From Chitinophaga pinensis (GTDB lineage Bacteria; Bacteroidota; Bacteroidia; UKL13-3): a stretch of 64,000 nucleotides of DNA. The stretch spans positions 1 through 64,000 of the forward strand of contig CAMBSD010000020.1 of assembly GCA_945870425.1 (NCBI GenBank). The letters are read 5' to 3'. The first letter of the stretch is position 1; the number at the start of each line of letters is the position of its first letter. The notes below the pieces were generated by a model. The model made no database searches, was not told the origin of the DNA, and was given only the letters and a program-made list of their open reading frames with translations. Position numbers and translations under genes: made by a program. Below, one piece after another: positions 53,987-63,630 of the stretch.

Positions 53987-54784
53987 TTACCCTTCTAGAT
54001 TGGGTTCTATTTTCTTGTCTTCTTTGGTATTTATGATATCATGCAGTTGAGCAATCACTTCATTTTGTTTGTGATTTTGTTTAGCCACATTTTCAATATC
54101 AATTTTAGTAGATGCAATTTCATTTTTTACCGAATTCACAAGCCTTTCAGCATAAAATTGTTGTTGCTCTTTGGCAGCATCTATAGCCTCTTTTTTTTCC
54201 ATTAGCACCGAATTAATTTTAGCATCTAATGTAGTTTCAAGTTTGCTTGAAAGAAGGATTAAATCGTTTTTCAATGCGTGAATTTTTTTAGTGCTCAAGA
54301 AATTGAAAATTAGGCTAATGAGTAAGGCGATTACAGCAGCTATTCCCAGTGCTATCCAAATGGTATTATTGGTTTTGGCCTGGGCATTTTCAATCGTCAC
54401 AAAATGATTGTCGTTTATTCTTTGCAACTCATCCAGCGAAAAGCGAGTTTTGTTTAGCGAATCAGAAGTGTTTTCAACCTCCATGCTAGTTGAGTTCAGT
54501 GTTTCTTCAATCTTCTTCAAATCCTCAGATAATTTATTGATTTGGGCATCTTTTGAGGCAATGCTATTTCGCAAAGAGTTATTAGATGAAGTGGCTTTGC
54601 TAATATCTGCTTTCAAGCCCATCAATATTTCATCAAAATCTTTTTTTAATAAATAGGGGATAGGCCCTTTGGGTTTAACAGGCGCTACAGCAGCAGCAGG
54701 CAAAGGTGCACGATTTATTTTTGGTTGGGCATCGCTTTGTATATAGCACGCTAAAATGAACAATAGAGTAAGAAACTTTTTCAT
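53987..54784 (-). CDS. Membrane-anchored coiled-coil protein
   Basis: 265 aa from the ATG at 54784 (MKKFLTLLFILACYIQSDAQ, signal peptide); the frame is open further up but the upstream residues do not look coding. A long coiled coil runs about 70-140 (STSMEVENTSDSLNKTRFSLDELQRIN), then one membrane segment about 150-170 (WIALGIAAVIALLISLIFNFL), then a second helix-rich part. Role unknown. Confidence 0.65.
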   Translation of the reverse strand: MKKFLTLLFILACYIQSDAQPKINRAPLPAAAVAPVKPKGPIPYLLKKDFDEILMGLKADISKATSSNNSLRNSIASKDAQINKLSEDLKKIEETLNSTSMEVENTSDSLNKTRFSLDELQRINDNHFVTIENAQAKTNNTIWIALGIAAVIALLISLIFNFLSTKKIHALKNDLILLSSKLETTLDAKINSVLMEKKEAIDAAKEQQQFYAERLVNSVKNEIASTKIDIENVAKQNHKQNEVIAQLHDIINTKEDKKIEPNLEG

Positions 54785-54889
54785 AAGCTTTATAATTATA
54801 ATTATTTGAAAAACACGCCACAAGATTAAGCATATTTTAATCAAATATCACAAATTTTAACTCGCTAAAAAGTTAAGGTGCAAGCGGTT

Positions 54890-55786
54890 TTATGACTTTT
54901 CATTACAAGCTTTTATAAGGTAGCCCAATTTATATACATCATAAAAATATAGAAAAGGGAGTGGTGATTTTAGAATGAAAACAACCAAGGGCTCCGCCAT
55001 AAAAAATCCAAACAAGAGCCAATTTGATATACCCATTTTCTTGATTTTTCTATAGAACCTTACAATGTTTATCTCATCCAACATTTGTTCATCACGCTCC
55101 ATCATCACAGCCAAGTTTTGCATCGCCATTTTGCTTTTCTCTAAAAAGAGCTCTGTATCCTCTAATCCTTGGTGCAGCATAGGGTTTTCAATATGAAATA
55201 TACTTGCATGCTTTTTACTTAAAGATATGGCGTGCAGGGTGTCTTCATGCCCGTATTTTTTCAATCGTTCATCAAAGGGGCATTCCAACATAAGTTCTTT
55301 TTTTATCAAAAGATTACATGTTTTAACACTTATGTATGGATGGCTATTTCTAATGGCTGCTGTTATTGACTCCCTTTGCCTTCCATAATGCCAACGAAGA
55401 AGGTGATTACTTTTAGGTTTTTTATCACCGTATGAAACCCCACCATAAATGGCATCTGCTTCATTTTTATGCTTCAAATAGTTTGCAATAAAATCCTCAC
55501 CTTCACATTGCATATCAGAGTCAATAAATAATAGGTAGGGGTATTTAGCATCTTTGGCTAACTTGTTACGAATGGCTGCACGCCCTATATTTTTTCTTAT
55601 GAATTGATGATGCAAATGGGGTATTAGCGTCAATGCCTCTTTGTTTTGCAGATAACACTCTTCATCCGAACCATCCTCATAGCATCTTATTTCCCATTCA
55701 ATCTCCAGCTTTTGCAATTGATGGTATAAAGAAGCCACCAAGTGCTCAACGGGGTAGTTGTGGTTGGGTATTAAGATGGATAGCAT
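54890..55786 (-). CDS. GT2 family glycosyltransferase
   Basis: 298 aa from ATG 55786 (MLSILIPNHNYPVEHLV); the ten-residue extension upstream is discarded. The GT-A fold has CYEDGSDEE (nucleotide-sugar site) and LLFIDSDMQCEG (DxD-like), plus NPMLHQGLED and a terminal membrane-like segment (WLLFGFFMAEPLVVFIL). It transfers a sugar to an unknown acceptor, probably in surface glycan synthesis. Separated from the downstream genes by a strong terminator. Confidence 0.9.
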   Translation of the reverse strand: MLSILIPNHNYPVEHLVASLYHQLQKLEIEWEIRCYEDGSDEECYLQNKEALTLIPHLHHQFIRKNIGRAAIRNKLAKDAKYPYLLFIDSDMQCEGEDFIANYLKHKNEADAIYGGVSYGDKKPKSNHLLRWHYGRQRESITAAIRNSHPYISVKTCNLLIKKELMLECPFDERLKKYGHEDTLHAISLSKKHASIFHIENPMLHQGLEDTELFLEKSKMAMQNLAVMMERDEQMLDEINIVRFYRKIKKMGISNWLLFGFFMAEPLVVFILKSPLPFLYFYDVYKLGYLIKACNEKS

Positions 55787-55817
55787 TGTGAAGCGCAAAT
55801 TAAGTGGAATTGCCAAA

Positions 55818-55853
55818 TAAAAAAAGGCTGCTTCATTTCTGAAACAGCCTTTA
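55818..55853 (-). terminator. Strong intrinsic terminator after the T9SS cargo operon
   Basis: On the minus strand AAAGGCTGTTTCAG-aaat-GAAGCAGCCTTT with TTTTT following; a GC-rich stem of about 8 bp plus extra pairs. It ends the operon of the two T9SS cargo proteins. Confidence 0.8.
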
Positions 55854-55873
55854 ATATGTACATTGTGATTGGC

Positions 55874-58585
55874 TTATTTACCGCTCACCACAAACTTAAT
55901 AGATTTACTTCCTGCATCGTTGCTTAAAGTGATGAAGTAGATGCCATTTTTTAAATTGGTTACATCAAATTCTTCTTTCACTTGTTTGCTGTTTATTTGT
56001 TTAGAGATGATGTCTCTGCCTAATAAATCAGTTAGAGTAACTTGTAGTGGTAATGATTTGTATCCTGAAGCTTCAACAAACAATACATTGTTAGCCGGTG
56101 AAGGATAAACCAAAATATTAGCAGATTGCAAGTCGTTTTCGTTAATACTGGTTCTGAATCCTACGATTACAGTTCTGGTTTTTGAAGCTGTGTTACCCGC
56201 TAAATCACTCACTGAATAAGTAAGAACGTATGTACCAATCACTGATGAATCAATGCTACCTGTTCTGATAATTTTTGACGAGATATCCTCTTCCACATCA
56301 TCTATTGCAATGGCACCCGCATCAACATATGAAGTATTGATAACAAGTGTGTCTGGGTTTTTACCTTTTAGTGTAATAACTGGCTTAGTAACATCTGTAT
56401 TGGCAACCGTTACTGTTCTATAAGCAGTATCAGTTAATAAGGCCAAGTCAGTAGCGATGTATGTAATTTTGTAAATACCCAAAGTATTTACGTCAACGGT
56501 TCCGCTGCTTGTCATACTTACAACCACATTGTTATCGGTTGCTGTTGCGCCTGCATCTGCATAGGATGTACCCAATAGCACTGTTTTTGGATTAGCTCCA
56601 TTCACTTTAATACGTGGCATCACAGTATCAATATCTATGTCAGCCAAGCTGCGTGGATTTATTTTCCAATTACCATTTAAGAAGTATAAAATACCAGCAG
56701 TTCTAAATGCTTTTTGCCCATTTTTCAAAGCTGCATTGAATTTGGTGTTTCTGTAGTTACCACCTAAATCGTTTACTCTAAAACTTAGGCTAGCATTTTT
56801 ATCGTTTGACAAACTGAATTCTTGGAAATCACTTGCAGGACCATCAGGGTTGCTGCTCACCACATAGTTGGTGTCAAAACCAATTACTTGACCTTCCCAT
56901 GCATTGAAATTTTGTCTAGCACCCACTGGTCTAGCATCACTATTCCATAATGCCAAAGTATCGATGTTTAATGTGTTGATAGACGCTGGAACAGGATTGT
57001 TACTGCTTATTTTTGTGGCTGAAACATCATTCAAAGTGGTCATGTTACCCGCTTCTATTACCTTACCCGCTGTGATTAATACTGAATCACCTTGAGCCCA
57101 AGTCGAAGTTGCATCACCTAATTTTCTGTTTACAATGATGGCAGCATTAGCACCTGTGCCTTGCTGAACTGTAGCAAAATTAATGGCAGCACCTTGCAAC
57201 ATATCATTAGATGTAACAAGCGCTCTAATGTTCATGTTGGTGATAGTAGAATCACCGTTGAATATTGAAGAATTGTTATTGTAAGTGCTAAATTGTAATT
57301 GTCTGATGTTGGTAATACCACCATCTCTTACAATAAATGATTTAGCCGTGCCGAAAGTGTCTTTGTTAGCAATATCATTTACATCATAAGCTTTGATGTA
57401 ATAGTAAATTTGACTACCATCAGGCATTGGAGCTATTTGAGCCGTCCAACCTGTATCAATACCTACCACTACTTTTGTTAAAGAAACAGAATCGAATAAT
57501 GTATTATCATTTGGCTTAGAATAAAACACCCTTGCATATCCTAAAGCCGCATCATTTTGTTGAATTTTATAAGTGAAACGGATACTGTCTGATGAACTAG
57601 GCGCCACAGGCGTTCTTGCCCTAGCAGCAATAGTTGGAGGAGTATACAAAGCCGGACCTAAATCATTTGTATATAATGGAGCAATGCCATATCTGGTTGC
57701 ACCTTGCAAACTATATTCCTGTATAACCCCTCTCAGGTAAGCAAAACTTTTACCAATAGGCGGAGGTGTAAATCTTTTGTTGTTAGCACCAAAAACTGAA
57801 TCTGCTGTTAAGGCATCATTTCTGTAGTATCCTGAATAGTCGCGGATGCTGATAGCATTACCAGATTTATCGGTTACCGACCATGTCCATCTTGAAGCAC
57901 CGCTTGCTGCTCTGTCGTTATAAACACTCACATTTCTTAATTCAACATACACACCTTCCCATTTTTCGCCAATGCTTTTGTTAACATTGAAACCTGTAAT
58001 AGGATTTCCAGTTGTGATTGAATCAATAGGAAGAACCACAGGATTTAGTTTGTTAGGACCAAAATCAATTACCTCCACACCATTGTTCCATTTGCTAGTA
58101 CCTTTTAATAGATACAATTGGGTATTGTATTGAGCCGAACCTGATGTAAAAGCAGCTCTAATAATACCAGTTACTCTTACCTTGTATCCAGGCTTAACAT
58201 TATCATAAAAAGAGTTATCATCGATAAGGGTTGTTAATGGACCAACACCATTACCCATGCCTACCACAGCAGGGTCACAAATGACTTCAACACCACCCCA
58301 AGCACCGCCTATGGTGTCTTTTACAAGTATAGTTGACTTACGGCTTATACTTAATCCATAGTAACGAGGATCGAATAATACATAACCTTCAATTCTCACT
58401 GTATCGCCATAGCGAGCATTCACACGAGGTGAAACGTAATCAGGTGAATCGATAGGAGGGTTTTGCGATAGTTTCGCAAAAGAGGTTCTCTGAACTGAAT
58501 CAAGAGGGATGATTGGATACGGATTTTGCGCCTTTAACACAAAGGCAGCCACCGCAAAACTTAAAAGTAATAGAACTTTTTTCAT
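55874..58585 (-). CDS. Large T9SS cargo protein with DUF5011 repeats
   Basis: 903 aa. Signal peptide (MKKVLLLLSFAVAAFVLKAQ), an N-terminal beta-rich region with a TVRIEGYVLFDP segment that I do not recognise, two DUF5011/immunoglobulin-like domains (VMPRIKVNGANPKTVLLGTSYADAGATATD and TKPVITLKGKNPDTLVINTSYVDAGAIAIDD, about residues 670-810), and a T9SS type A C-terminal domain (NILVYPSPANNVLFVEASGY, KNGIYFITLSNDAGSKSIKFVV). Exported and surface-attached or released. 22 bases downstream of its operon partner. Confidence 0.85.
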   Translation of the reverse strand: MKKVLLLLSFAVAAFVLKAQNPYPIIPLDSVQRTSFAKLSQNPPIDSPDYVSPRVNARYGDTVRIEGYVLFDPRYYGLSISRKSTILVKDTIGGAWGGVEVICDPAVVGMGNGVGPLTTLIDDNSFYDNVKPGYKVRVTGIIRAAFTSGSAQYNTQLYLLKGTSKWNNGVEVIDFGPNKLNPVVLPIDSITTGNPITGFNVNKSIGEKWEGVYVELRNVSVYNDRAASGASRWTWSVTDKSGNAISIRDYSGYYRNDALTADSVFGANNKRFTPPPIGKSFAYLRGVIQEYSLQGATRYGIAPLYTNDLGPALYTPPTIAARARTPVAPSSSDSIRFTYKIQQNDAALGYARVFYSKPNDNTLFDSVSLTKVVVGIDTGWTAQIAPMPDGSQIYYYIKAYDVNDIANKDTFGTAKSFIVRDGGITNIRQLQFSTYNNNSSIFNGDSTITNMNIRALVTSNDMLQGAAINFATVQQGTGANAAIIVNRKLGDATSTWAQGDSVLITAGKVIEAGNMTTLNDVSATKISSNNPVPASINTLNIDTLALWNSDARPVGARQNFNAWEGQVIGFDTNYVVSSNPDGPASDFQEFSLSNDKNASLSFRVNDLGGNYRNTKFNAALKNGQKAFRTAGILYFLNGNWKINPRSLADIDIDTVMPRIKVNGANPKTVLLGTSYADAGATATDNNVVVSMTSSGTVDVNTLGIYKITYIATDLALLTDTAYRTVTVANTDVTKPVITLKGKNPDTLVINTSYVDAGAIAIDDVEEDISSKIIRTGSIDSSVIGTYVLTYSVSDLAGNTASKTRTVIVGFRTSINENDLQSANILVYPSPANNVLFVEASGYKSLPLQVTLTDLLGRDIISKQINSKQVKEEFDVTNLKNGIYFITLSNDAGSKSIKFVVSGK

Positions 58586-58607
58586 ATTTGTTTTTGTTGT
58601 TGATTGT

Positions 58608-60728
58608 TTATTTTAAAATGGCAAAGTTGCCCGTTGAAATATTTCCGCTCTGCAAATCTTTTACACTAAACATATATATCCCAGTAGAAACCTGTGTTTT
58701 ATTATTGGTGAGTAAATCCCAAGCATGCTCTCCACCACTCATGCTAATGGTGCCTTGCGCATATTTATCAAACCACCTGATGTTTTCACCTTTATAGTTT
58801 TTAGCATCATGAAACATACTTGAAAGTACATCACCACTTGTGGTGTATATGGTTATCTCGCATCTGTTAGGTAGGTTATAGAAGTACAATTTTCTGTCCC
58901 TGCTTCCCACACCATCCCAAGCGGCTGTGGTCGAATAAGGGTTGGGGTAAACACCCACTTTCTTCGAAGGATTATCGCTTGTGAAATCGTTACTAGGTGT
59001 GCCACAAAAAGCATGTACTTGGTTATCGTTGAAGGATGACTCTTGTGAACTTAAACCCAATTTGGCATCTCCTTTATCAAAGGCAGTTACAGAGAATAAA
59101 TATTGCCAACCATTTAATAAGTTAGGCATTTCAAACTTGTAATAATAAGTGTTGCTATCGCCTTCAAACTTGGCAGGGGTATTAAGTTTAATGGCATTAA
59201 AGCCGTTGTTAAACCCAATATCATTGTTTTCAATATCCCATTGAGCAATCATATTGGATGAATCTAAGTCAATCCTAAGTTTTAAGTCTTCACCTAGTTG
59301 ACTTCTATACAACCGGTATCCCTCAAAATCCTTTTGCCTTGAAATGGGGTCTACAGATTCTTCAGCCATTCTATCCCAATAAATCGTTGCCTTTTGGTTT
59401 TCGGTTATCACTTTAATAAGCGGAGAAGTAGGTGGTTCAGGTACAATATATCTGTCTAATTTACCATTTTTATTTACATCTTTTTCTAGGGTGTAAATCC
59501 CATTTTCGTCACCATCTTCACCCAGGTAGGTAGCACGACATGTTTTTAAATGATCATTCAGTTCTGCCCTATCTTCTTCCGTACTTAACACATTAGCCCC
59601 TTGAATATTGGGATTACTCTGCTTGGCACATACATAAGCCATGGTAAAATGCATTTTCTCTCCAGGGTTCAAATTTGAAATAGGACCTGCCGAAATCAAT
59701 TGAATCCAGTTAGCAGGTTGTCCAATAAACGGTCCTTTGCTTGGGTCAAATAAGGTAAGAGAGTCTATTGAGTTCTTTAGTTTGTTGTATCTATCTAAAT
59801 CAGTTGAAGGAGCTATCCATGGGCTTGATCCATTGTAGTTCCAGAAATTGATATTCAATTGAGGGGCTGGAAATCCTGATTTTACAAAAGTATCTGGCTT
59901 GTTAGGATTGAAAAACATACCTCTCCAATCCATGCCCAAAAATTGAATGGCACCATAGGATTGGGTATAATCATAATCATTCACATCTGCCCTTGCCAAG
60001 TAAGCATACACAGCCATCCTTTGTCTATCGAAGCCATTGCGGCCTCTCGAGTAGTAGTTAGAACCTGTTCCATCAGTAGAATATTGAATGTTTCTTACTA
60101 CCAAATCACTCCAATTACCAAACCAAATGCTATCCCATCTTTTGTCTGAATTATTGGTAACTTCATAATTGGCTATCACAAAGTAATCAGCCGTTGATTC
60201 GCTCCATGCATAGGTTTCCAATTTAATTACTGCTTTCAAAGGATTGGTATGCGAATTAATCGGAATACTAGAACCTGGCACCACCACAAAACTATCTGTA
60301 AAATTGGTTATAAAATCCTGACCTGATATGGCTTGTGATGAGAAGTTACTGCTGCTTTTGGTTTTAGATCTTTCCTTGATGTCACTTAATTGGGTAAATT
60401 CATAACCGGCTTTTCCGGTCGAGTATCCACTAGGGTCATCCACAGCACTGGTAGATACCAATACTTGGCCATCTACTTGCGCACCTAACCAAATGCCAGC
60501 TTCAAACAAATGCTCAATACCCGTTCCTTTAGGAAATTGCATCGACCAATTTTTGCTTTGTCTGTCGTTTCGGATGGTATTAGGATTTCCGATGGTTCCA
60601 GCATTGCTAAAACCTACGCCAATCCTGCCTGTATTGGTTGATTTTTGGCTAAAGCTAACTTGCGTTTTAGCCTCATTACAAACGATATAGGATAAAAGTA
60701 TAAGTAAGAAGTATTTTTTCAAAAGCAT
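58608..60728 (-). CDS. Large secreted protein with FlgD-like/T9SS C-terminal domain
   Basis: 706 aa. Signal peptide (YFLLILLSYIVCNEAKTQ). The body (ISWLGAQVDGQVLVSTS, ADYFVIANYEVTN, WGNWSDLVVRN) is typical of exported Bacteroidota proteins. The C-terminal part starts VGVYPNPYSTTAAWDG and ends STGIYMFSVKDLQSGNISTGNFAILK, FlgD-like immunoglobulin domain that serves as a T9SS target. Function unknown. First gene of the operon with the DUF5011 protein. Confidence 0.8.
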   Translation of the reverse strand: MLLKKYFLLILLSYIVCNEAKTQVSFSQKSTNTGRIGVGFSNAGTIGNPNTIRNDRQSKNWSMQFPKGTGIEHLFEAGIWLGAQVDGQVLVSTSAVDDPSGYSTGKAGYEFTQLSDIKERSKTKSSSNFSSQAISGQDFITNFTDSFVVVPGSSIPINSHTNPLKAVIKLETYAWSESTADYFVIANYEVTNNSDKRWDSIWFGNWSDLVVRNIQYSTDGTGSNYYSRGRNGFDRQRMAVYAYLARADVNDYDYTQSYGAIQFLGMDWRGMFFNPNKPDTFVKSGFPAPQLNINFWNYNGSSPWIAPSTDLDRYNKLKNSIDSLTLFDPSKGPFIGQPANWIQLISAGPISNLNPGEKMHFTMAYVCAKQSNPNIQGANVLSTEEDRAELNDHLKTCRATYLGEDGDENGIYTLEKDVNKNGKLDRYIVPEPPTSPLIKVITENQKATIYWDRMAEESVDPISRQKDFEGYRLYRSQLGEDLKLRIDLDSSNMIAQWDIENNDIGFNNGFNAIKLNTPAKFEGDSNTYYYKFEMPNLLNGWQYLFSVTAFDKGDAKLGLSSQESSFNDNQVHAFCGTPSNDFTSDNPSKKVGVYPNPYSTTAAWDGVGSRDRKLYFYNLPNRCEITIYTTSGDVLSSMFHDAKNYKGENIRWFDKYAQGTISMSGGEHAWDLLTNNKTQVSTGIYMFSVKDLQSGNISTGNFAILK

Positions 60729-60983
60729 TCTCTTTATGAACGCGCAAATATGTAGAATTTCTTCGTAATCCCCATTAACTTAGTGTAAACATGTTTGAGA
60801 ATCATAAATGATCCAATATATTTTTGACAATCAAATACTTGTGAGCTTATTTTGACTGTTTAGGTCCAGTGTAAGATGAATGATGATTTTAAAAACTGAA
60901 ATAGAATCCATGCCAATAAGGGTAGGGTATAGGGTCACCATCTAAGCTAAGTTTATTTGCTATCCATAGGTAATATCCATCCA

Positions 60984-61238
60984 TTAATCTCTCAATGTCA
61001 TGATGTCAATTTTCATATAGGGATAGTAGGGCAGGGTTGACAGTTTTTTATCTACATCTAATTTGTCATTTGCCAATAAAACCAAGTAAATTCCTGCGGT
61101 TTCGGCTTTTATATACGAGGCTAATAGGGTCCCATTTACTTCCCACTCTTTTATCATCTCTTGTTCTTTGGGTAACAAGGCCATTCTTGTTTCATTATCC
61201 AATCCTTGCAAAAGGATGTCAATCATAAATTTATTCAT
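60984..61238 (-). CDS. Small muconolactone isomerase-like domain protein
   Basis: 84 aa. MNKFMIDILLQGLDNETRMALLPKEQEMIKEW, GIYLVLLANDKLDVDKKLSTLPYYPYMKIDIM match the ferredoxin-like MIase/YciI-type family pattern. Often binds small aromatic molecules; actual role unknown. It begins an accessory mosaic region. Confidence 0.65.
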   Translation of the reverse strand: MNKFMIDILLQGLDNETRMALLPKEQEMIKEWEVNGTLLASYIKAETAGIYLVLLANDKLDVDKKLSTLPYYPYMKIDIMTLRD

Positions 61239-61375
61239 AGTGTTCTTGTTTAATTATTTAATCAATTCGGTTAAAGGCTTAGTTTGATTTTTTATATGTT
61301 GTTCTTGTTATTTTAATTCCCCCTAAAAAGAATAAAGATTATCAGAACCCCACTGCGTTACACGTTTTTAATCCT

Positions 61376-61390
61376 TATGTGTTATGTGCT
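61376..61390. repeat. GTTATGTGC site 1
   Basis: TGTGTTATGTGCTGT at the end of the DUF4143 remnant; its TAA stop (minus strand) lies inside this site. See 61672-61690 and 63303-63316. Confidence 0.55.
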
Positions 61391-61597
61391 GTGGATTGCA
61401 CCTAACAGCCAATCTATAACGTTTACTTTATGTATCCCTTCAATACTTGTGTTGTCAAAGTCGAGTGTCAGTAAAAATTTTGGGTAATTATCACGTATAT
61501 TTCTAAATGCCGAAATTTCAGGTTCAAATGTTTTTTCGTCATTAACGGTAAAAGCTATTTGATAATATTCGCGTTCATTATTCGGCTTTTGCACCAC
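61382..61597 (-). pseudogene. C-terminal remnant of a DUF4143 AAA-type ATPase
   Basis: 71 codons. EREYYQIAFTVNDEKTFEPEISAFRNIRDNYPKFLLTLDFDNTSIEGIHKVNVIDWLL is the end of DUF4143 ATPases, which are normally about 400 aa. The N-terminal ATPase and most of DUF4143 are missing; the text upstream of VQKPNNEREYY switches to repeat sequence. The stop codon lies in a GTTATGTGC site. Confidence 0.7.
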
Positions 61598-61692
61598 AAA
61601 TGTTCAATTTAGCACAAAAGCTAATAGAAAGTACTAATGCTCAATTTAGCACTTCAGCCCAGCTTTTGCAAAACCGCTGTTATGTGCCGTAT
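61598..61692. repeat. Accessory repeat with AACCG/GTTATGTGCC end (site 2)
   Basis: The sequence reads CTCAATTTAGCAC... and ends AACCGCTGTTATGTGCC (61672-61688). The element TTCAATTTAGCAC occurs at 61603 and 61650. It meets the stop codon of the copper monooxygenase gene. Confidence 0.65.
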
Positions 61693-63252
61693 TTATTGTC
61701 GCACTATCTTTTTGTAAACTACTTCGTCTTCCTTAGTCTTGATTTGTAAATAGTAAATTCCTTTGTTAAGATGCTGAATGTTTAAAGGGGCATTTGATTC
61801 GTTGGTCGATGCATAAACAACTTTTCCTTCACTGTTGTAAATAGTTGAGGTGTATATTGTATTAATTCCTTCCAGTTGAATTAACCCTGTTGTCGGGTTG
61901 GGATAAATATTCACATTTAATTGGCTGTAATTATTTATTCCTGTTGTCTGAAAACAAGAAGCGTCATGTGGAAAATGGCTTAATGTGTCAATGACAATAT
62001 TTGTATCTCCAGCCATATAGGTTGAAAGGTTCATATATATTAAAAACATTTCGTCTTCAGTTCCCTCACCAACACTAACATTTTGTGGTGGATTATTAGG
62101 ATTATTGGGATTGTTGGTCGTGTTGTCGTATGTCGCTTGTCCATAAAGAACACTGCCTACAGGAAGTCGAATTGGTTTCTGAAATTGATAAAAGTATTGC
62201 CAATGAAAATCCCATTCAGGAATATCTATAAGGTGAATAGTATCATTTGTTGGTGTCACACAATAAGCTTTTATTGATTTTCCTATTAAGTGCATGTGTG
62301 GCATTATACCTGTCAGAGTTCTATTTGTTGTAACATTGACTTGGCCATAAAAAGTTTTAACTGAGTCAGCAGGAATAAAAAGTGGACCATTTGTAAGTGA
62401 AGAACCATGATTTATTGCAGCAACGGTTGTAACATTTCTTAGAGACGATAAGCCATACTTCAACCGTATTTGTGTGCTGTCAACCTGTCCGCTAACACCA
62501 CCGGGATAGTGCATTTGAATAACGATGTATGAGTTTGGAAGCATCACGGCTCCAAAACCCGGTGCGAAATTAAATGCTCCTTGTCCGGGCGTGTAAACTG
62601 TAAGCAGTTTAGACGTAGGAGAACCTGTTCCGCCAAATGCATTATATCCAGGGAGTGGGTCGTTTTGGTCTAATGTAAATGGTATTAAAGATGTATCCTG
62701 ATATACAAGTGCATGATGAACGATTTCCCTGTTTCCCGGAAACACTTCAATACTCTGAATTGTCTGTTGAGTTGAGTTATTCACAGGAATAACGAACATG
62801 CGGTAAACATCATTGTTTGATGTAACCGTATAGGTTGGAATTTGTCCTACAAAATCAGGAGTTGTAATCTGATAACCTGATGTGTAGGTAGGAGGAGTTG
62901 GAATATTAGCGGCATTCCCCAATGGAGCAAAATTGTTAACCCAGTCAACAATTTCGTCTATTTCATGGTCGCTTAATGTGTTAGCATGTGCGTATTTCCT
63001 TTTATCCTGACTTGCAGGGAAGGGAGGCATACTTTTAGCCTGCACCGATGCAGCTATTGAGAAACGATTTTGAAAAACATCGTTATATGTCATCAATGAG
63101 AAGGGGGCTATTCCGTTCTGATTATGACAGCTTGTGCAATGTGTGTAAACAATACAAGCAATACCGTCAGTCCAAGTCGGGTTGTGAGCTTTGGCTGAAT
63201 TTTGAAACAGCACAAAGGCTGTCATGGCGATTAGTAAACTTTTTAACTTCAT
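61693..63252 (-). CDS. Secreted cytochrome c - copper type II monooxygenase fusion with T9SS domain
   Basis: 519 aa. Signal peptide (MKLKSLLIAMTAFVLFQNSAKA). A heme c site CTSCH (Cys39, Cys42, His43) with APFSLM and a conserved MPPFPAS loop forms an N-terminal cytochrome domain. The PHM-like copper monooxygenase part has REIVHHALVYQ (CuH), IQMHYPGG, MPHMHLIGK (CuM HxH) and DEMFLIYMNL (Met ligand). The C-terminal T9SS type A domain is NVNIYPNPTTGLIQLEG...KGIYYLQIKTKEDEVVYKKIV. Inferred role: an extracellular copper oxygenase reduced through its own cytochrome. Bounded by inverted GGCACATAAC sites. Confidence 0.88.
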   Translation of the reverse strand: MKLKSLLIAMTAFVLFQNSAKAHNPTWTDGIACIVYTHCTSCHNQNGIAPFSLMTYNDVFQNRFSIAASVQAKSMPPFPASQDKRKYAHANTLSDHEIDEIVDWVNNFAPLGNAANIPTPPTYTSGYQITTPDFVGQIPTYTVTSNNDVYRMFVIPVNNSTQQTIQSIEVFPGNREIVHHALVYQDTSLIPFTLDQNDPLPGYNAFGGTGSPTSKLLTVYTPGQGAFNFAPGFGAVMLPNSYIVIQMHYPGGVSGQVDSTQIRLKYGLSSLRNVTTVAAINHGSSLTNGPLFIPADSVKTFYGQVNVTTNRTLTGIMPHMHLIGKSIKAYCVTPTNDTIHLIDIPEWDFHWQYFYQFQKPIRLPVGSVLYGQATYDNTTNNPNNPNNPPQNVSVGEGTEDEMFLIYMNLSTYMAGDTNIVIDTLSHFPHDASCFQTTGINNYSQLNVNIYPNPTTGLIQLEGINTIYTSTIYNSEGKVVYASTNESNAPLNIQHLNKGIYYLQIKTKEDEVVYKKIVRQ

Positions 63253-63630
63253 TTTATTTTGTATTTGTTGTTAGACTATTTTGTTGTCGTTTGGTTTAAT
63301 ATGGCACATAACGGTTTCGGGCTTGGCGAAGGTGGCGAATTTCACCACAAATGTTGATGCGGAGAACCAATGTTTGTTTAACCACAAATGTGTCTGCGGA
63401 GCACTGAACCGCCACTTTTTTGTAGGTGCTGTTACCACCAGTGCTTTCTTGTCTGCCGCGGTTTGTTTGACCTGTTTTGCTTACTCTCATTTGTCTTTTT
63501 GTCGTGCGGTTGGGCATTTTTTTAAATTTCTTTTTTTTCTTGGGTCGGCTTTGCAAGCTCTTTGACAAAGCTTTGGTTGCAGCGTAGGCTTGTGCGGCTT
63601 TGGCAATGTGCTTGCAAATAGCGTAGGCTT
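63253..63630. repeat. Intergenic mosaic with GGCACATAACGG (site 3) and GCGTAGGCTT repeats
   Basis: GGCACATAACGGTT at 63303-63316 is the inverted copy of the GTTATGTGCC end at 61679-61688. Further on, direct copies of GCGTAGGCTT (63582, 63621) and CCACAAATGT (63349, 63381) occur, with strong T/G enrichment on the plus strand. No gene is seen. Confidence 0.6.

Noticed and set aside
63281-63568. Open frames on both strands in the 63.3-63.6 kb mosaic
   Set aside because: Low-complexity T/G-rich repeat sequence; the proteins have no recognisable domain or credible start.
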